Assembly: GCF_010730195.1 (NCBI RefSeq) | Contig: NZ_AP022613.1 | Coordinates: 2,170,001 to 2,234,000, forward strand | Length of the DNA stretch: 64,000 nt | Source of the DNA: Mycobacterium conspicuum | GTDB taxonomy: Bacteria > Actinomycetota > Actinomycetes > Mycobacteriales > Mycobacteriaceae | Direction of reading: 5' to 3' | Part shown: positions 7,837-16,186 of the stretch, one piece after another | Position numbering within the stretch: position 1 is the first letter of the stretch | How the letters are laid out: each line of letters opens with the position of its first letter | Position numbers and translations under genes: made by a program | The notes under the pieces: model-generated | Told to the model about the DNA's origin: nothing | Databases searched by the model: none | What the model saw: the letters and a program-made list of their open reading frames with translations, nothing else

Positions 7837-9114
7837 ATGACGAGGTTGGACTCCGTCGAGCGGGCGGTTGCCGACATCGCGGCGGGCAAGGCCGTCGTCG
7901 TCATCGACGACGAGGAACGCGAAAACGAGGGTGACCTCATCTTCGCCGCCGAAATGGCGACGCCGGAGATGGTGGCCTTCATGGTCCGCTACACCTCGGG
8001 ATACTTGTGTGTGCCGCTGGACGGCGCGATCTGCGACCGGTTGGGCCTGTTGCCGATGTATGCGGTCAACCAGGACAAGCACGGCACCGCCTACACCGTG
8101 ACCGTCGACGCAAGACAAGGTGTCGGGACGGGCATTTCCGCGTCCGACCGCGCCACCACCATGCGCCTGTTGGCCGATCCCACCACCGTCGCCGACGATT
8201 TCACCCGCCCCGGGCATGTGGTTCCGTTGCGCGCCAAGGACGGTGGCGTGTTGCGCCGGCCCGGCCACACCGAGGCCGCCGTCGACCTGGCCCGGATGGC
8301 GGGCCTGCAACCCGCCGGGGCGATCTGTGAGATCGTCAGCCAGAAGGACGAGGGGTCGATGGCCCAGACCGACGAGTTGCGGGTCTTCGCCGACGAGCAC
8401 GGTCTGGCGCTGATCACGATCGCCGACATCATCGAATGGCGGCGCAAGCACGAGAAGCACATCGAGCGGATCGCCGAGGCCCGGATCCCGACGCGGCACG
8501 GCGAATTCCGCGCCATCGGTTACACCAGCATCTACGACGAAGTCGAACACGTGGCACTGGTTCGCGGCGACATCGCCGGGCCGGACGCCGAGGGCGACGA
8601 TGTGTTGGTCCGGGTGCACTCCGAATGCCTGACCGGTGACGTGTTCGGTTCGCGGCGTTGCGACTGCGGTCCACAGCTGGATGCCGCGATGGCGATGGTC
8701 GCGCGTGAGGGCCGCGGCGTGGTGCTGTACATGCGCGGCCACGAGGGCCGCGGCATCGGGCTGCTGCACAAGCTGCAGGCCTATCAGCTGCAGGACGCCG
8801 GCGCCGACACGGTGGATGCCAACCTCAAGCTTGGATTGCCCGCCGACGCAAGGGATTACGGGATCGGCGCGCAGATCCTCGTCGACCTCGGGGTGCGTTC
8901 GATGCGGCTGCTGACCAACAACCCGGCCAAGCGGGTCGGGTTGGACGGCTACGGACTGCACATCCTCGAGCGGGTGCCGCTGCCGGTGCGGGCCAACGCC
9001 GAGAACATCCGCTACCTGATGACCAAGCGCGACAGGATGGGCCACGATCTGGTCGGGCTGGATGACTTCCACGAATCTGTTTATTTGCCGGGCGAATTCG
9101 GCGGTGCTCTGTGA
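7837..9114 (+). CDS. ribBA: Bifunctional DHBP synthase / GTP cyclohydrolase II RibBA
   Basis: 425 aa. It supplies both precursors of riboflavin. The N-terminal RibB domain (about 1-205; DDEERENEGDLIFAAE, RPGHVVPLRA, GHTEAAVDL) makes 3,4-dihydroxy-2-butanone 4-phosphate from ribulose 5-phosphate. The C-terminal RibA domain (about 210-425) opens GTP; its zinc ligands are C264, C275 and C277 in HSECLTGDVFGSRRCDC, and RGHEGRGIGL follows. The ATG at 7837 is preceded by a purine-rich AAGGT; an upstream in-frame ATG at 7768 adds non-family sequence. It corresponds to RibA2 (Rv1415) and is complete in both domains. ribH follows eight bases downstream. Confidence 0.96.
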   Translation: MTRLDSVERAVADIAAGKAVVVIDDEERENEGDLIFAAEMATPEMVAFMVRYTSGYLCVPLDGAICDRLGLLPMYAVNQDKHGTAYTVTVDARQGVGTGISASDRATTMRLLADPTTVADDFTRPGHVVPLRAKDGGVLRRPGHTEAAVDLARMAGLQPAGAICEIVSQKDEGSMAQTDELRVFADEHGLALITIADIIEWRRKHEKHIERIAEARIPTRHGEFRAIGYTSIYDEVEHVALVRGDIAGPDAEGDDVLVRVHSECLTGDVFGSRRCDCGPQLDAAMAMVAREGRGVVLYMRGHEGRGIGLLHKLQAYQLQDAGADTVDANLKLGLPADARDYGIGAQILVDLGVRSMRLLTNNPAKRVGLDGYGLHILERVPLPVRANAENIRYLMTKRDRMGHDLVGLDDFHESVYLPGEFGGAL

Positions 9115-9121
9115 GCGGTAA

Positions 9122-9604
9122 ATGAGCGGTGGTGCCGGTGTGCCGGACATTCCGGCGCTGGACGCCTCCGGTCTGAGGCTTGCCATCGTCGCGAGCACCT
9201 GGCACACCCAGATCTGCGACGCTCTGCTGGCCGGCGCCTGCAAGGCGGCCTCGGAGTCGGGCATCGACGCCCCGACCGTGGTTCGTGTCCTCGGCGCGAT
9301 CGAGATCCCGGTGGTGGCACAGGAACTCGCCCGCAACCACGATGTCGTCGTCGCGCTTGGGGTGGTAATTCGGGGTGAGACACCACATTTCGACTATGTT
9401 TGCGATTCCGTGACCCAAGGCCTGACCCGGCTTGCGCTGGACGCCTCCACGCCGATCGCCAACGGGGTCCTCACCTGCAACACCGAGGAGCAGGCGCTGG
9501 CCCGCGCCGGCCTTCCGGAGTCGGTCGAAGACAAGGGGGCCCAGGCGACCGCGGCCGGCCTGACCGCCGCGCTGACCCTGCGTGACCTGCGCGCTCGGTC
9601 GTGA
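9122..9604 (+). CDS. ribH: 6,7-dimethyl-8-ribityllumazine synthase
   Basis: 160 aa. It condenses the RibD-derived pyrimidine with the RibB product to form lumazine, the substrate of RibE. Characteristic segments are VASTWHTQICDALLAGA, GAIEIPVVAQELA, ALGVVIRGETPHFDYVC (with the catalytic histidine) and GVLTCNTEEQALARAG. Family members form pentamers or 60-mers. The start ATG lies eight bases after ribBA. Its TGA overlaps the GTG of the next gene, so ribBA, ribH and the membrane gene form one tight unit. Confidence 0.96.
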   Translation: MSGGAGVPDIPALDASGLRLAIVASTWHTQICDALLAGACKAASESGIDAPTVVRVLGAIEIPVVAQELARNHDVVVALGVVIRGETPHFDYVCDSVTQGLTRLALDASTPIANGVLTCNTEEQALARAGLPESVEDKGAQATAAGLTAALTLRDLRARS

Positions 9605-10077
9605 CGTCGGTGGCACAACGGGACGTTTGGGACGTTGAACTGCGCCCCCATCTGACGCCGCTGTTCGCCTACGGCGCAGCATTTTTGATCGCGGCGGTGC
9701 ACATCGTGGCGGGCGCGCTGCTCAAGCAGCAGTCCACCGGAGTGATCTTCCAGACCGCCGACCAGGTCGCGCTGGGCCTGCTCGGTGTGGTCATCGCCGG
9801 GGCCGTGCTGTTGCTGGCACGGCCGCGGCTGCGGGTCGGCCCGCCGGGTCTTTCGGTACGTAACCTGTTGGGGGACAGGCTTATCCCGTGGTCGGACACG
9901 GTCGGGGTGTCCTTTCCGGTTGGCAGCCGCTGGGCGCGCGTCGACTTATTCGACGACGAGTACGTCCCGGTGATGGCGATCCAGGCCGTCGACAAGGACC
10001 GTGCCGTCGCCGCCATGGACACCGTGCGTGAGCTGTTGGCCCGCTATCGGCCGGACCTGGGTCACACGTCCGAGTAG
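9601..10077 (+). CDS. PH-domain-like membrane protein (Rv1417 type)
   Basis: 158 aa. Two hydrophobic segments (about residues 20-43 and 56-76) are followed by a cytoplasmic domain of about 75 residues (RLRVGPPGLSVRNLLGDRLIPWSDTVGVSFP...RWARVDLFDDEYVPVMAIQAVDKDRAV) resembling the bacterial PH domain of the CFP-6/Rv1417 group. The GTG start overlaps the ribH stop, which implies translational coupling and may suggest a link with flavin metabolism or simply operon hitch-hiking. No catalytic motif is seen. The orthologue occupies the same place in M. tuberculosis by gene order; its function is not established. Confidence 0.82.
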   Translation: MTSVAQRDVWDVELRPHLTPLFAYGAAFLIAAVHIVAGALLKQQSTGVIFQTADQVALGLLGVVIAGAVLLLARPRLRVGPPGLSVRNLLGDRLIPWSDTVGVSFPVGSRWARVDLFDDEYVPVMAIQAVDKDRAVAAMDTVRELLARYRPDLGHTSE

Positions 10078-10106
10078 AACGTGACGAAGCCGCTGGCGCC
10101 GGCCGA

Positions 10107-10736
10107 CTATGCCGTCCTGAAGAACTTGAGTTCGCGACCGGACGGCAATGGGGCGCCGGGCTGCGCATAGGGGTATGCGCGCAACGCGGTCAGGCTCTCC
10201 ATGCGGTCGATGAGACAGCGCATGGACGCCCCGACGACAATGCGCTCGGCATCCAGCGGCCCGACCGTCGTATATACGCTACTGAAGGGCCGCGGGGGGC
10301 TTAGCTCGATCTCGCAGTCCACCCGCTGACCGGATTCGCCGACATCGCCGGGTTCGACCGTGCGGAAGGTGACCGTCCCGTCTTCCCACCGAACCTTCTC
10401 GACGCTGCGGCTGCGGGCCTTCGCCAGCACCACCAGTGCCGCGGCGGCACCCACAAACAGCGCGATCCCGATCCACATCAGTGCGCCGTGGCCAACGAAC
10501 GTTACTGTGACACCGGCGATGCACAGCACCACCAGGGTGCTCGCGACGATGCGTTCGACCTGCCACTGCGCCCGGCTGATCCCCGCCTCCTCGCGGACGC
10601 GCATCCGACGCTCGCGCCGGTCGCGCTTCGGATCCGCCTCGGGCCCCGTTGCGCCCTCGCTGCGCTCGCGGCGGGCGGCGCGCGCCTGCGCCAACTGTCG
10701 TTCGAGGTCGGCGATTCGTTCCTCGGGATCGTCCAT
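10107..10736 (-). CDS. Two-TM protein with N-terminal coiled coil, unknown function
   Basis: 209 aa from the ATG at 10736. A charged N-terminal helix (MDDPEERIADLERQLAQARAARRER) looks like a coiled coil and is followed by a very basic stretch (KRDRRERRMRVREE). Two adjacent hydrophobic helices lie around residues 66-105 (ASTLVVLCIAGVTVTFVGH; MWIGIALFVGAAAALVVLA). The C-terminal 100 residues are soluble and look compact (VRWEDGTVTFRTVEPGD...VVGASMRCLIDRMESLTALRAYP). I recognise no family. It converges with the Rv1417-type gene and lies downstream of the DivIVA-repeat gene on the same strand. M. tuberculosis has lprH and Rv1419 here by my recollection, so this pair is not part of the conserved order. 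Confidence 0.7.
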   Translation of the reverse strand: MDDPEERIADLERQLAQARAARRERSEGATGPEADPKRDRRERRMRVREEAGISRAQWQVERIVASTLVVLCIAGVTVTFVGHGALMWIGIALFVGAAAALVVLAKARSRSVEKVRWEDGTVTFRTVEPGDVGESGQRVDCEIELSPPRPFSSVYTTVGPLDAERIVVGASMRCLIDRMESLTALRAYPYAQPGAPLPSGRELKFFRTA

Positions 10737-10827
10737 TGGCACATGGTCCCACCCGGCAAGCCGCGGCGGGAGGCTTACGCGCGCAAGGATTCCGCAACTG
10801 CCCGGCAATGGGTACGTGCGGTCCGAA

Positions 10828-11247
10828 TCAGTCTTGGAGGATCCATGTGAAGAGCTGGATCACGGCATTACCGGCCCGGCGGAGCCAGCTCTCGTCACCG
10901 GCGTGCCTCGCGGCGCCGTGCCGCGCGGACAACCGACCGGACGGCGGTGGCGCAACGGCGCCCGGGCGCGATCGCCCAGGTTGGAGGTGCTGCGCGACAA
11001 AGTCGAGAAACGCGTCGACCTGGTCTTCGTTGTATCCGCGCCGTCCGAGCGGCGGCTTCGCGAAAACCACGTTGCGGACTTGCTCGGGACTGAGGCCGCC
11101 TCCCGCCGGATCCCGCAGCGCCGCCTCGACGAGGTCGAGAAACGCGTCGACCTGGTCTTCGTTATAGCCGCGTTTTCCGATGGGGGGTTTGGCGAACGCC
11201 ACGTTGTGGACCAGCTCTGCGGTGAGGCCACCGTTGGTCGTGTCCAT
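10828..11247 (-). CDS. DivIVA-domain repeat protein
   Basis: 139 aa from the ATG at 11247; the open frame continues upstream into uvrC but without family features. Two tandem 44-residue repeats are visible: LTAELVHNVAFAKPPIGKRG...AFLD and LSPEQVRNVVFAKPPLGRRG...AFLD, each with the F-x-x-P-P-x-G-x-R-G-Y-N-E-D-Q-V-D-A-F-L-D signature of the DivIVA domain repeat family. The DNA shows the duplication with a 132-bp period. The C-terminal 50 residues are basic and low complexity and end in a short amphipathic stretch (AVIQLFTWILQD). DivIVA-type segments bind membranes and self-associate at poles and septa; whether this short protein does so is unknown. It is divergent from uvrC. Confidence 0.78.
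   Translation of the reverse strand: MDTTNGGLTAELVHNVAFAKPPIGKRGYNEDQVDAFLDLVEAALRDPAGGGLSPEQVRNVVFAKPPLGRRGYNEDQVDAFLDFVAQHLQPGRSRPGAVAPPPSGRLSARHGAARHAGDESWLRRAGNAVIQLFTWILQD
11002..11166 (-). repeat. 132-bp-period internal duplication in the DivIVA-repeat gene
   Basis: A block beginning GTCGAGAAACGCGTCGACC is found at 11002 and again at 11134 with near identity over about 30 bases. It encodes the conserved RGYNEDQVDAFLD core of each 44-residue protein repeat. The offset of 132 bp is exactly 44 codons, so the frame is preserved. It is an in-gene domain duplication rather than a mobile repeat. Confidence 0.8.
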
Positions 11248-11286
11248 CAGGAAATGGTCGCACCCCGCCCCCGTTTTGGCGGCTAC

Positions 11287-11292
11287 TAGCCT
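11287..11292 (+). promoter_or_regulatory. Putative -10 box of uvrC operon (leaderless)
   Basis: TAGCCT ends six bases before the GTG start of uvrC at 11299. TANNNT-N6-GTG is the leaderless layout. It would drive uvrC-rapZ-yvcK-whiA. Inferred from motif and spacing. Confidence 0.4.
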
Positions 11293-11298
11293 GGATAC

Positions 11299-13242
11299 GT
11301 GCCAGATCCCGCCACGTATCGCCCCGCGCCCGGGTCCATCCCGGTCGAGCCCGGCGTCTACCGATTCCGGGATTCGCACGGGCGCGTCATCTACGTCGGC
11401 AAGGCCAAGAGCCTGCGCAGCCGGCTGACGTCATACTTCCAAGACATCTCGGCGCTGCAACCCCGCACCCGGCAGATGGTGACCACCGCGGCCAAGGTCG
11501 AGTGGACGGTGGTCACCACCGAAGTCGAGGCGCTGCAGCTCGAATACAACTGGATCAAGGAGTTCGATCCGCGCTTCAACATCCGCTACCGCGACGACAA
11601 GTCGTACCCCGTGCTGGCGGTCACCCTCAACGAGGAGTTTCCGCGGCTGATGGTCTACCGCGGCCCGCGGCGCAAGGGTGTGCGCTATTTCGGGCCGTAC
11701 TCGCATGCCTGGGCCATCCGGGAAACGCTGGACCTGCTCACCCGGGTGTTTCCGGCCCGAACCTGTTCGGCCGGAGTGTTCAAGCGACACAAGCAGATTG
11801 ACCGCCCCTGCCTGCTCGGCTACATCGACAAGTGCTCGGCGCCGTGCGTCGGCCGGGTCAGCGCCGAGCAGCATCGCCAAATCGTCATCGACTTCTGCGA
11901 CTTCCTGTCCGGCAAGACCGACCGGTTCGCCAAAGAGCTGGAACAGCAGATGAACGCCGCGGCCGAAACACTCGATTTCGAGCGGGCCGCACGCCTTCGC
12001 GACGACCTGGGCGCGCTGAAGCGGGCGATGGAGAAACAGGCCGTGGTCTTCGGCGACGGCACCGACGCCGACGTGGTCGCGTTCGCCGACGACGAACTCG
12101 AGGCGGCGGTGCAGGTGTTCCACGTCCGCGGTGGCCGGGTGCGCGGTCAGCGTGGCTGGATCGTCGAAAAGGCCGGGGACCCGGGCGATTCCGGTGAGGA
12201 GCGGTTGGTCGAGCAGTTCCTGACGCAGTTCTACGGCGACCAGGCCGAGCTCGACGGTGCGGCCGACGAATCGACCAACCCCGTGCCCCGCGAGGTGTTG
12301 GTGCCGTGCCTGCCGTCGAACTCCGAACAGCTGGCCAGCTGGTTGTCCGGCCTGCGTGGTTCGCGCGTCACATTGAGGGTGCCGCGCCGCGGTGACAAGA
12401 AGGCGCTGGCCGAAACCGTGCAGCGCAACGCGAAAGAGGCGCTGCAGCAACACAAGCTGAAGCGCGCCGGCGACTTCAACGCCAGATCCGCCGCGCTGCA
12501 GAGCATTCAAGAGGCGCTCGGCCTCGCCGACGCGCCGCTGCGCATCGAGTGCGTCGACGTCAGCCACGTGCAGGGCACCGACGTGGTGGGCTCACTGGTG
12601 GTGTTCGAGGACGGACTGCCGCGCAAGTCCGACTACCGGCACTTCGGGATCAAGGAAGCGGCCGGACAGGGCCGCTCCGACGACGTCGCCTCCATCGCCG
12701 AGGTGACCCGCCGCCGCTTCTACCGACACCTCCAAGAGCAGAACGATCCGAATCTGCTTTCCGCGGAAGGAAAATCGCGCCGGTTCGCCTATCCGCCCAA
12801 CCTGTTCGTCGTGGACGGCGGTGCGCCCCAAGTCAATGCGGCCAACGCCGTGCTCGAGGAGCTCGGCATCACCGACGTCGCGGTGATCGGCCTGGCCAAG
12901 CGGCTGGAAGAGGTGTGGGTGCCCTCGGAGCCCGATCCGATCATCATGCCGCGCAACAGCGAGGGGCTGTATTTGCTGCAGCGGGTGCGTGACGAGGCGC
13001 ACCGGTTCGCCATCGCCTACCATCGCAGCAAGCGATCCAAGCGGATGACGGCCTCGGCGCTGGACGCGGTGCCGGGGCTGGGCGAGCATCGCCGCAAGGC
13101 GCTGGTCACCCATTTCGGATCGATAGCCCGCCTCAAGGAGGCCACCGTCGACCAGATCACCGCCGTGCCGGGTATCGGCGTGGCAACGGCCAACGCGGTC
13201 CTGCAGGCGCTGCGACCTGAGCCCAACGGAGCTCCCGAATGA
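11299..13242 (+). CDS. uvrC: Excinuclease ABC subunit C
   Basis: 647 aa. It makes the two incisions around a DNA lesion after UvrA/UvrB damage recognition. The N-terminal GIY-YIG nuclease is visible at the start (GVYRFRDSHGRVIYVGKAKSLRSRL), a UVR/UvrB-binding segment near residues 210-245 (FAKELEQQMNAAAETLDFERAARLRDDL), the RNase H-like C-terminal nuclease (IECVDVSHVQGTDVVGSLVVFEDG; LFVVDGGAPQVNAA) and a C-terminal helix-hairpin-helix pair (LDAVPGLGEHRRKALVTHFGS; ITAVPGIGVATANAVL). Length is normal. The stop overlaps the rapZ start by ATGA. The uvrC-rapZ-yvcK-whiA order is widely conserved in actinobacteria. Confidence 0.97.
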   Translation: MPDPATYRPAPGSIPVEPGVYRFRDSHGRVIYVGKAKSLRSRLTSYFQDISALQPRTRQMVTTAAKVEWTVVTTEVEALQLEYNWIKEFDPRFNIRYRDDKSYPVLAVTLNEEFPRLMVYRGPRRKGVRYFGPYSHAWAIRETLDLLTRVFPARTCSAGVFKRHKQIDRPCLLGYIDKCSAPCVGRVSAEQHRQIVIDFCDFLSGKTDRFAKELEQQMNAAAETLDFERAARLRDDLGALKRAMEKQAVVFGDGTDADVVAFADDELEAAVQVFHVRGGRVRGQRGWIVEKAGDPGDSGEERLVEQFLTQFYGDQAELDGAADESTNPVPREVLVPCLPSNSEQLASWLSGLRGSRVTLRVPRRGDKKALAETVQRNAKEALQQHKLKRAGDFNARSAALQSIQEALGLADAPLRIECVDVSHVQGTDVVGSLVVFEDGLPRKSDYRHFGIKEAAGQGRSDDVASIAEVTRRRFYRHLQEQNDPNLLSAEGKSRRFAYPPNLFVVDGGAPQVNAANAVLEELGITDVAVIGLAKRLEEVWVPSEPDPIIMPRNSEGLYLLQRVRDEAHRFAIAYHRSKRSKRMTASALDAVPGLGEHRRKALVTHFGSIARLKEATVDQITAVPGIGVATANAVLQALRPEPNGAPE

Positions 13243-14120
13243 CGACCGACGCTGCCGCCGACATCGATGTCGTGCTGGTGACCGGGCTGTCCGGGGCCGG
13301 GCGCGGCACGGCGGCCAAGGTGCTCGAGGACCTCGGCTGGTATGTGGCCGACAACCTGCCGCCGCAGCTGATCACCCGGATGGTGGATTTCGGGCTGGCC
13401 GCCGGATCTCGCATCACCCAATTGGCGGTGGTGATGGACGTGCGGTCGCGCGGATTCACCGGCGACCTGGACTCCGTGCGCAACGAACTGGCCACCCGCA
13501 ACATCACCCCCCGCGTGGTGTTCATGGAGGCGTCCGACGACATGTTGGTGCGCCGCTACGAACAAAACCGGCGCAGTCATCCGCTCCAGGGTGAGCAGAC
13601 CCTGGCCGAGGGGATCGCCGCCGAGCGCAGGATGCTGGCCCCGGTGCGCGCCACCGCGGACCTGATCATCGACACGTCGACGCTGTCGGTGCACGGACTG
13701 CGGGACAGCATCGAGCGCGCGTTCGGCGGCGACCGGGGCGCGACCACCAGCGTGACGGTCGAATCCTTCGGCTTCAAGTACGGCCTGCCGATGGACGCCG
13801 ACATGGTGATGGACGTGCGGTTCCTACCCAACCCGCACTGGGTCGACGAGCTCCGCGAACTGACCGGCCAGCATCCGGCGGTGCGCGACTATGTGCTGGG
13901 CCAGAACGGCGCGGCCGAGTTCCTCGAGACTTACCATCGATTGCTGTCCCTGGTTGTCGAGGGCTATCGCCGGGAGGGGAAGCGATACATGACGGTCGCC
14001 ATCGGCTGCACCGGCGGCAAGCACCGCAGCGTCGCGATCGCCGAAGCCTTGATGCGGCTGCTGGGGTCGAACCCTCGGCTGTCGGTGCGGGTTCTGCACC
14101 GGGACCTGGGTCGCGAATGA
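13239..14120 (+). CDS. rapZ: RNase adapter RapZ / YvcJ-family nucleotide-binding protein
   Basis: 293 aa. The N-terminal P-loop is VTGLSGAGRGTA, where the usual GKS/T lysine is replaced by arginine. The C-terminal domain keeps the family signature (SFGFKYGLPMDADMVMDVRFLPNPHW; AIGCTGGKHRSVAIAEAL). Homologues bind GTP/ATP; in E. coli RapZ feeds GlmZ sRNA to RNase E and senses glucosamine 6-phosphate, but that sRNA system is not known in mycobacteria, so the role here is open. The gene is coupled to uvrC and to yvcK by ATGA overlaps. It corresponds to Rv1421, which I believe carries the same R substitution. Confidence 0.92.
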   Translation: MTTDAAADIDVVLVTGLSGAGRGTAAKVLEDLGWYVADNLPPQLITRMVDFGLAAGSRITQLAVVMDVRSRGFTGDLDSVRNELATRNITPRVVFMEASDDMLVRRYEQNRRSHPLQGEQTLAEGIAAERRMLAPVRATADLIIDTSTLSVHGLRDSIERAFGGDRGATTSVTVESFGFKYGLPMDADMVMDVRFLPNPHWVDELRELTGQHPAVRDYVLGQNGAAEFLETYHRLLSLVVEGYRREGKRYMTVAIGCTGGKHRSVAIAEALMRLLGSNPRLSVRVLHRDLGRE

Positions 14121-15166
14121 GCGAGCCGACGAGCCCGCCAATGACGTCGTCGACGCACAGCATCGTCGCCCTGGGGGGCGGTCACGGGTTGTATGCCACG
14201 CTATCGGCGGCCCGTCGGCTCACGCCCCATGTGACCGCCATCGTCACGGTGGCCGACGACGGTGGCTCCTCGGGCCGGCTGCGCAACGAACTCGACGTGG
14301 TCCCGCCGGGGGATTTGCGAATGGCCTTGGCGGCGTTGGCATCCGACAGCCCGCACGGGCGGCTGTGGGCCACCATCGTGCAGCATCGGTTCGGCGGCGA
14401 CGGCGCTTTGGCCGGGCATCCGATCGGCAACCTGATGCTGGCCGGGCTGTCCGAGGTGCTGGGCGACCCGGTCGCCGCCCTGGACGAGCTCGGGCGAATC
14501 CTGGGCCTCAAGGGCCGGGTGTTGCCGATGTGCCCGATCCCGCTGCAGATCGAGGCCGACGTCTCCGGCCTGGAAGCCGATCCGCGGATGTTCCGGCTGA
14601 TCCGCGGTCAGGTCGCGATCGCGACCACCCCCGGCAAGGTGCGCCGCGTGCGGCTCCTGCCGCCCGACCCGCCGGCGACGCGGCAGGCCGTCGACGCCAT
14701 CATGGCCGCCGATTTGGTGGTGCTGGGCCCGGGCTCGTGGTTCACCAGCGTAATCCCGCATGTGCTGGTGCCCGGGCTGGCCGCGGCGCTGCGCGCCACC
14801 ACGGCCCGGCGGGCGCTGGTGCTGAACTTGGTCGCCGAGCCGGGGGAGACGGCCGGGTTCTCGGTGGAGCGCCATCTGCACGTGCTGGCCCAACACGCGC
14901 CCGGGTTCAGCGTGCACGACATCATCATCGACGCCGAGCGAGTCCCCAGCGACCGCGACCGCGAGCAACTGCGGCGCACGGCGACGCTGCTGCAGGCCGA
15001 GGTCCACTTCGCCGACTTGGCCAGACCTGGTACACCTTTACATGACCCAGGCAAGCTGGCGGCCGCCCTGGACGGGGTGCGGGTTCAGGGCTCCTCGGCA
15101 TCGACCGTGACGGCCACCGAAGAGATTCGGATCGACGAACCAAGGGGTGACGACGCGTGGCGATGA
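14117..15166 (+). CDS. yvcK: YvcK/CofD-like gluconeogenesis factor
   Basis: 349 aa; the ATG at 14117 overlaps the rapZ stop. A glycine-rich nucleotide loop (IVALGGGHGLYATLSAARR) and VADDGGSSGRLRNEL near residue 50 are diagnostic for the YvcK branch of the CofD fold; GHPIGNLMLAGLSEVLGD and VVLGPGSWFTSVIPHVLVPG follow. Family members bind UDP-GlcNAc and are needed for normal cell shape and growth on gluconeogenic carbon; the M. tuberculosis orthologue (Rv1422, CuvA) is linked to polar growth and cell-wall synthesis. It partly overlaps whiA, whose ATG lies at 15163. Confidence 0.93.
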   Translation: MSEPTSPPMTSSTHSIVALGGGHGLYATLSAARRLTPHVTAIVTVADDGGSSGRLRNELDVVPPGDLRMALAALASDSPHGRLWATIVQHRFGGDGALAGHPIGNLMLAGLSEVLGDPVAALDELGRILGLKGRVLPMCPIPLQIEADVSGLEADPRMFRLIRGQVAIATTPGKVRRVRLLPPDPPATRQAVDAIMAADLVVLGPGSWFTSVIPHVLVPGLAAALRATTARRALVLNLVAEPGETAGFSVERHLHVLAQHAPGFSVHDIIIDAERVPSDRDREQLRRTATLLQAEVHFADLARPGTPLHDPGKLAAALDGVRVQGSSASTVTATEEIRIDEPRGDDAWR

Positions 15167-16140
15167 CGACAGAAGTCAAGGACGAGTTGAGTCGCTTAGT
15201 GGTGAAATCGGTCAGCGCTCGTCGTGCGGAAGTCACATCGCTGCTCAGGTTCGCCGGCGGATTACACATCGTGAGCGGACGCGTCGTCGTCGAAGCCGAG
15301 GTGGATCTGGGCAACATCGCGCGTCGGCTGCGCAAGGACATTTTCGAGCTGTACGGCTACAACGCGGTGGTGCATGTGTTGTCGGCCAGCGGGATTCGCA
15401 AGAGCACCCGGTATGTTCTGCGGGTCGCCAACGACGGCGAGGCGCTGGCCCGCCAGACCGGGCTGCTGGACATGCGCGGCCGCCCGGTGCGGGGGCTGCC
15501 GGCCCAGGTCGTCGGCGGCAGCATCGGTGACGCCGAGGCCGCGTGGCGGGGCGCCTTTTTGGCGCACGGATCGCTGACCGAGCCCGGACGGTCGTCGGCG
15601 CTGGAGGTCAGCTGCCCCGGCCCGGAGGCCGCGCTGGCGTTGGTGGGTGCGGCGCGCCGGCTCGGGGTCAGCGCGAAGGCTCGCGAGGTGCGCGGCGCCG
15701 ACCGGGTGGTGGTGCGCGACGGCGAGGCGATCGGCGCCTTGCTGACCCGGATGGGCGCCCAGGACACCCGGCTGGTGTGGGAGGAGCGCCGGTTGCGTCG
15801 CGAGGTGCGTGCGACGGCCAACCGGCTCGCCAATTTCGACGACGCCAACCTGCGCCGTTCGGCCCGGGCCGCGGTGGCGGCGGCCGCCCGGGTGGAGCGG
15901 GCCCTGGAGATCCTCGGCGATACGGTCCCCGAACACCTGGCCTCGGCGGGCAAACTGCGCGTCGAGCATCGGCAGGCTTCGCTCGAGGAGCTGGGCCGGC
16001 TGGCCGACCCTCCGATGACGAAGGACGCTGTGGCAGGCCGCATTCGGCGGTTGCTGTCCATGGCCGACCGTAAGGCCAAGGTCGAGGGCATCCCCGACAC
16101 CGAGTCGGCGGTCACCCCGGACCTCCTCGAGGACGCCTGA
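15163..16140 (+). CDS. whiA: Sporulation/cell-division regulator WhiA
   Basis: 325 aa, taken from the ATG at 15163; a GTG two codons upstream is possible. It overlaps the yvcK stop by four bases. The N-terminal half is the inactive LAGLIDADG homing-endonuclease-like domain (AEVTSLLRFAGGLHIVSGRVVVEAEVDLG; GSIGDAEAAWRGAFLAHGSL). The C-terminal half (about 230-325) carries the helix-turn-helix (RQASLEELGRLADPPMTKDAVAGRIRRLLSMA). In Streptomyces WhiA works with WhiB to switch on cell-division genes; mycobacteria keep it although they do not sporulate. It closes the uvrC-rapZ-yvcK cluster. Confidence 0.95.
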   Translation: MTTEVKDELSRLVVKSVSARRAEVTSLLRFAGGLHIVSGRVVVEAEVDLGNIARRLRKDIFELYGYNAVVHVLSASGIRKSTRYVLRVANDGEALARQTGLLDMRGRPVRGLPAQVVGGSIGDAEAAWRGAFLAHGSLTEPGRSSALEVSCPGPEAALALVGAARRLGVSAKAREVRGADRVVVRDGEAIGALLTRMGAQDTRLVWEERRLRREVRATANRLANFDDANLRRSARAAVAAAARVERALEILGDTVPEHLASAGKLRVEHRQASLEELGRLADPPMTKDAVAGRIRRLLSMADRKAKVEGIPDTESAVTPDLLEDA

Positions 16141-16174
16141 GCACCAAAAAGGCACGGCAACGGGGGGAAGGGGC

Positions 16175-16180
16175 TACGGT
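16175..16180 (+). promoter_or_regulatory. Putative -10 box of the wax-ester synthase gene (leaderless)
   Basis: TACGGT ends six bases before the ATG at 16187. This fits TANNNT-N6-ATG. There is also a purine-rich GGGGGGAAGG about 20 bases upstream, too far to serve as a ribosome site. Inferred from motif and spacing. Confidence 0.35.
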
Positions 16181-16186
16181 TTCCGC

